DNA of 64,000 bases from Epithemia pelagica (taxonomy: Eukaryota; Bacillariophyta; Bacillariophyceae; Surirellales; Surirellaceae): contig OX337233.1 in NCBI GenBank assembly GCA_946965045.2, positions 1,550,001 to 1,614,000 on the forward strand, read 5' to 3'. The number at the start of each line of letters is the position of its first letter. Position 1 is the first letter of the stretch. The position numbers and the translations under genes were made by a program. Positions 61,452-64,000 of the stretch are shown one piece after another. Under the pieces are notes generated by a model. The model ran no database searches. It saw only the letters and a program-made list of their open reading frames with translations, and was not told the origin of the DNA.

Positions 61452-64000
61452 ATGGGAGCTTGTCAAAGCCGGTCGGCTTCTGCGGCAGTGGTGGCGGAGG
61501 TGACGAAAAATTTGGATGGACGAAGTGCACGGAGTGGATCTATAAGCGGATCGCAGGCGTCGGAATCCACCGTGACAATCAGCAACACAAACCAACGCAA
61601 TCTTCCCACAACGTCGATACAAGAGGATGAAATTGAAGATGACTTGTCAAACAGTGGATCGTTGGACGATTCTGAAATGGAAGCTGTTGAACCGCTCCAA
61701 TATGAAAGTCGTCCTCGTGCGGAGTCCACCCCTATCAGAAATCAACGCATCGACAAGCACGATTCCGTGAAACAGGACCCACCAGAGGGAGGGCTTGTTT
61801 TATCTCCAGCACGGGATTCTCCAAAGAGGAATCGAATGGAGAGATCAAGCGGAATAAAGCACGATGGCAAAATCATGGAAGGTGGGGAGCTCGGTCGCTC
61901 AGCAACCAAGAAGGAACCGTCAATTTCGGAGGAGGCCAATGAATCACGGCGAAAGTTATTCCCAACATCTCCTTCAAGATCACGAAAGAATCAGAACAAA
62001 TCACCTACGCTAGCAGAACCGTCCTCCACAAAGCCATCTATTTCCTCATCGATTGATGAAGGCTCTTCAAGTGGTGAGAAGCTCAGCAAACGATCGTCAA
62101 AGAGTCGGAAAGCACAACAGGTTGGATTCTCTCCCATCCGCACCACAATCCCTGAAGAAGAAGATCCAGAAATGCCCTCCGACGAGGAAGATTTTTGTGA
62201 TGACCTGGTTCGAAACACTCCCAGGGATGAGCCTGGTCGTCTCGTTCCCGTGAAATTGAAGACACATCCCACAACTAGCGTCGCCAGTGTTGTAGTTGCA
62301 GGCAACGGGGAAGGACCACCTATGATGAATCTCGACGACAAAAATTCAGTTCAAATGCACACGCTCTCGGAGTTTCAGCGATTGAAGTTACAAGTTAAGC
62401 TTCAGAAACATCAGGAAATGAAAGAGCGTCGAGTGCACAAAGTGGAGGATCGCTTGCAGGACGCCGAGTCATACAAGAAGCTGTGGTTAGAGTATCAGAA
62501 AACGGAGCAAGACTTGGCAAAGAGAGACCAAGAAACACATATGAAACCAAGGGGACCTGGTCGAAGAAGCAACAGCTTCGATCTTTCAAACAGTGGTAGT
62601 TGGTTCTTCGATTTTAGCTCGCCTGAAGCTGCATTCGATGCGTTGACAGACAACCCAGACGACAACGGTAGCCAGGCAAGTCTGTCTCTTCTTTCAGAAC
62701 AATCCCTCGATGCTCAGAAAAGATACTATGCAGACAAACGGAGGCGGAGAAAGGAAAAGAAAAAACAGGGCAAGCATGAGAAACGACAGAAACGACGAGA
62801 GGTTGAAGACCCAAGTAAGAACCCAATCAAGGTTCCTATGCAGCCGCCGGGACATCGTCTCGAGGGAGCTACGACACCGGACGGGTTGGCCCGTCTCAAC
62901 ATGGCCAAAAGTACAGCTTCAGGAGCCACGAGGGACTATGGTCCTGTTCGCGACAACATCACAACCCCTCTAGACGTAGAGGTGTCCTTCCAAAATAGAG
63001 TTGTTGGGCCCACAGATGATGCTGGAAGTTATATTTCGGACCTAGGCGATGAATCGTGGGGTGGAGGTGTCATGGGTGGAAGCCACGCTGGAAATTCGTA
63101 TTCGAACCAACAGCACTACCCACACTCAAGCATGTCGGGAAACAATGATTACGGTGTAAAGAGACGTATACGACGTTACTCAGGATACTCACAGGGAGAT
63201 CACAAAGCAATGCAAGCAAAACTACAATCTCTGGAAAGGTCCTTAGCGCTCATGAAACAAGAAAAGGGCGATGAAAAGAGAGCCCTTTCTTGTCCAAAGC
63301 CTGAGGAACCCGAAGTACCTACAACCGCTTCTCCCATTGACGCCGCTGCAGACTCGACAGGCAACCAAGTTAAAGATGGATTGAGATCGTCACTGGATTC
63401 AGCAATATCAGCGATAGATCTCGAGAAGGTAGGGAACAGGAGGAACAGTGTCACAAATGATATCAAAACAGAAAGGGAACTTGCCAAACAAATTCACGAG
63501 GCGATACTTGCGGCCAATACTCCGACAAGGAAAACGAGGAAATCAAGCTCGCGGAAACCAAGCAACTCGAAGGCTAAACGGTCATCTTCATGTGGTGATC
63601 TCGACAAAGCAAACAAGAGTTTGTCAGCAGACGTTTTGCATCCCTCTTTGCCTAGTGATCACATTGGAGTATCTCCAAGTCTGCATCCGACAGTCAAAAT
63701 AGACTGCAAGGCAACAATAGCAAGGAGCCAAAAAGACATTGAATCGAACTCTACTTTGAATGAATCTCCTCTGCCCGTACAGGACTCAGATTCCTCACGA
63801 AGAGAAGATCTCGATCCAGGTTTCGTCAGGGCAAGTAAGGATAGTGAACTGTCTGTCGCCACCTCAACTGAGTGTTCAATTGTTGAAACTCCTACAAAGC
63901 AACATCTTGTGCATTCACCTGCTCAGTTACCCGTGTCTCGTGCTGATGATTTCGAGCAGAATGCCTCCAGTCCTCCTGCAATTGAGTCTTGCCTTCCAGA
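61452..64000 (+). CDS. Large disordered protein with N-myristoylation signal, cut by window end
   Basis: A frame opens with ATG at 61452 and stays open to the last base (849 codons plus two bases), so the 3' end is missing. The start MGACQSRSAS fits an N-myristoylation site (Gly2, Ser6), with Cys4 available for palmitoylation, so membrane anchoring is likely. The rest is Ser/Lys/Asp/Glu-rich and largely disordered. A charged helix FQRLKLQVKLQKHQEMKERR (about 310-330), continuing through EDRLQDAESYKKLWLEYQKTE, is a probable coiled coil. Further on are SGSWFFDFSSPEAAFDAL, a very basic stretch KRRRRKEKKKQGKHEKRQKR, and another short coiled coil AMQAKLQSLERSLALMKQEK. I recognise no catalytic domain. 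A family name cannot be given before the C-terminus is seen. The big transposon is inserted 290 bases upstream. Confidence 0.75.
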   Translation, partial: MGACQSRSASAAVVAEVTKNLDGRSARSGSISGSQASESTVTISNTNQRNLPTTSIQEDEIEDDLSNSGSLDDSEMEAVEPLQYESRPRAESTPIRNQRIDKHDSVKQDPPEGGLVLSPARDSPKRNRMERSSGIKHDGKIMEGGELGRSATKKEPSISEEANESRRKLFPTSPSRSRKNQNKSPTLAEPSSTKPSISSSIDEGSSSGEKLSKRSSKSRKAQQVGFSPIRTTIPEEEDPEMPSDEEDFCDDLVRNTPRDEPGRLVPVKLKTHPTTSVASVVVAGNGEGPPMMNLDDKNSVQMHTLSEFQRLKLQVKLQKHQEMKERRVHKVEDRLQDAESYKKLWLEYQKTEQDLAKRDQETHMKPRGPGRRSNSFDLSNSGSWFFDFSSPEAAFDALTDNPDDNGSQASLSLLSEQSLDAQKRYYADKRRRRKEKKKQGKHEKRQKRREVEDPSKNPIKVPMQPPGHRLEGATTPDGLARLNMAKSTASGATRDYGPVRDNITTPLDVEVSFQNRVVGPTDDAGSYISDLGDESWGGGVMGGSHAGNSYSNQQHYPHSSMSGNNDYGVKRRIRRYSGYSQGDHKAMQAKLQSLERSLALMKQEKGDEKRALSCPKPEEPEVPTTASPIDAAADSTGNQVKDGLRSSLDSAISAIDLEKVGNRRNSVTNDIKTERELAKQIHEAILAANTPTRKTRKSSSRKPSNSKAKRSSSCGDLDKANKSLSADVLHPSLPSDHIGVSPSLHPTVKIDCKATIARSQKDIESNSTLNESPLPVQDSDSSRREDLDPGFVRASKDSELSVATSTECSIVETPTKQHLVHSPAQLPVSRADDFEQNASSPPAIESCLP

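Overview
This window comes from a nuclear genome that looks like a diatom (heterokont alga). Two proteins carry bipartite plastid presequences with the diatom A|F cleavage motif: a plastid EF-G (39003-41381) and an unnamed small protein (33948-34580). Introns are short, with eight traced by hand at 65-100 nt. A heat-shock-factor gene, a secreted 'SKPS'-type fragment and several transposase families that I remember as common in algal genomes fit the same picture. A large, repeat-rich pennate diatom is my best guess. That is inference, not proof.

Layout. 1-10.2 kb is transposon territory. An unnamed DDE-like transposase with a zinc-binding N-terminus lies on the minus strand (947-4195). Beside it is a second, unrelated DDE-like transposase (4707-8418, with one 100-nt intron) that converges on a probable accessory gene (8508-10010). 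11.0-14.9 kb holds host genes: glucosidase II alpha (GH31) and ribosomal protein eL42. 15.3-21.6 kb is a 6.2-kb LTR element with identical 172-bp LTRs and no gag-pol. 21.6-25.4 kb is repeat-rich and gene-poor. 25.4-41.4 kb is host sequence: eRF3, a WNK kinase, an SH3-barrel-like nuclear protein, a plastid protein, a TLDc protein and plastid EF-G. 41.8-43.5 kb is a small decayed transposon. 43.6-53.0 kb is host sequence again: a Coa1/Tim21-like protein, CK2 beta (four exons), a FYVE/ankyrin/RING protein, a heat shock factor and ESCRT-I TSG101/VPS23. 53.3-61.2 kb is a complete 7.8-kb DNA transposon. From 61.45 kb to the window end a long open frame encodes a disordered, probably N-myristoylated protein that is cut by the window edge.

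The most interesting system is the 53324-61151 transposon. It has ~84-bp terminal inverted repeats beginning TACCCCCCAGCGGGGG and a perfect 10-bp target duplication. It carries two convergent genes: a RecQ-like helicase and a giant (~1.7 kDa-residue class) protein with a region resembling DUF6589 transposase-like proteins. A 1.7-kb relative at 41827-43528 has related ends and its own, different 10-bp target duplication. Two independent insertions therefore agree on the end sequence and on the duplication length. I cannot assign the family to a named superfamily.

How the host genes relate: several pairs are head-to-head with short shared promoters (HSF/TSG101, CK2 beta/FYVE, WNK/SH3-like, TLDc/EF-G). 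The products cover translation (eRF3, eL42, plastid EF-G), ER glycoprotein quality control, signalling kinases and endosomal sorting. I see no metabolic cluster. ORFs and splice sites were read by eye, and all family names rest on recognised motifs and memory, not on searches.
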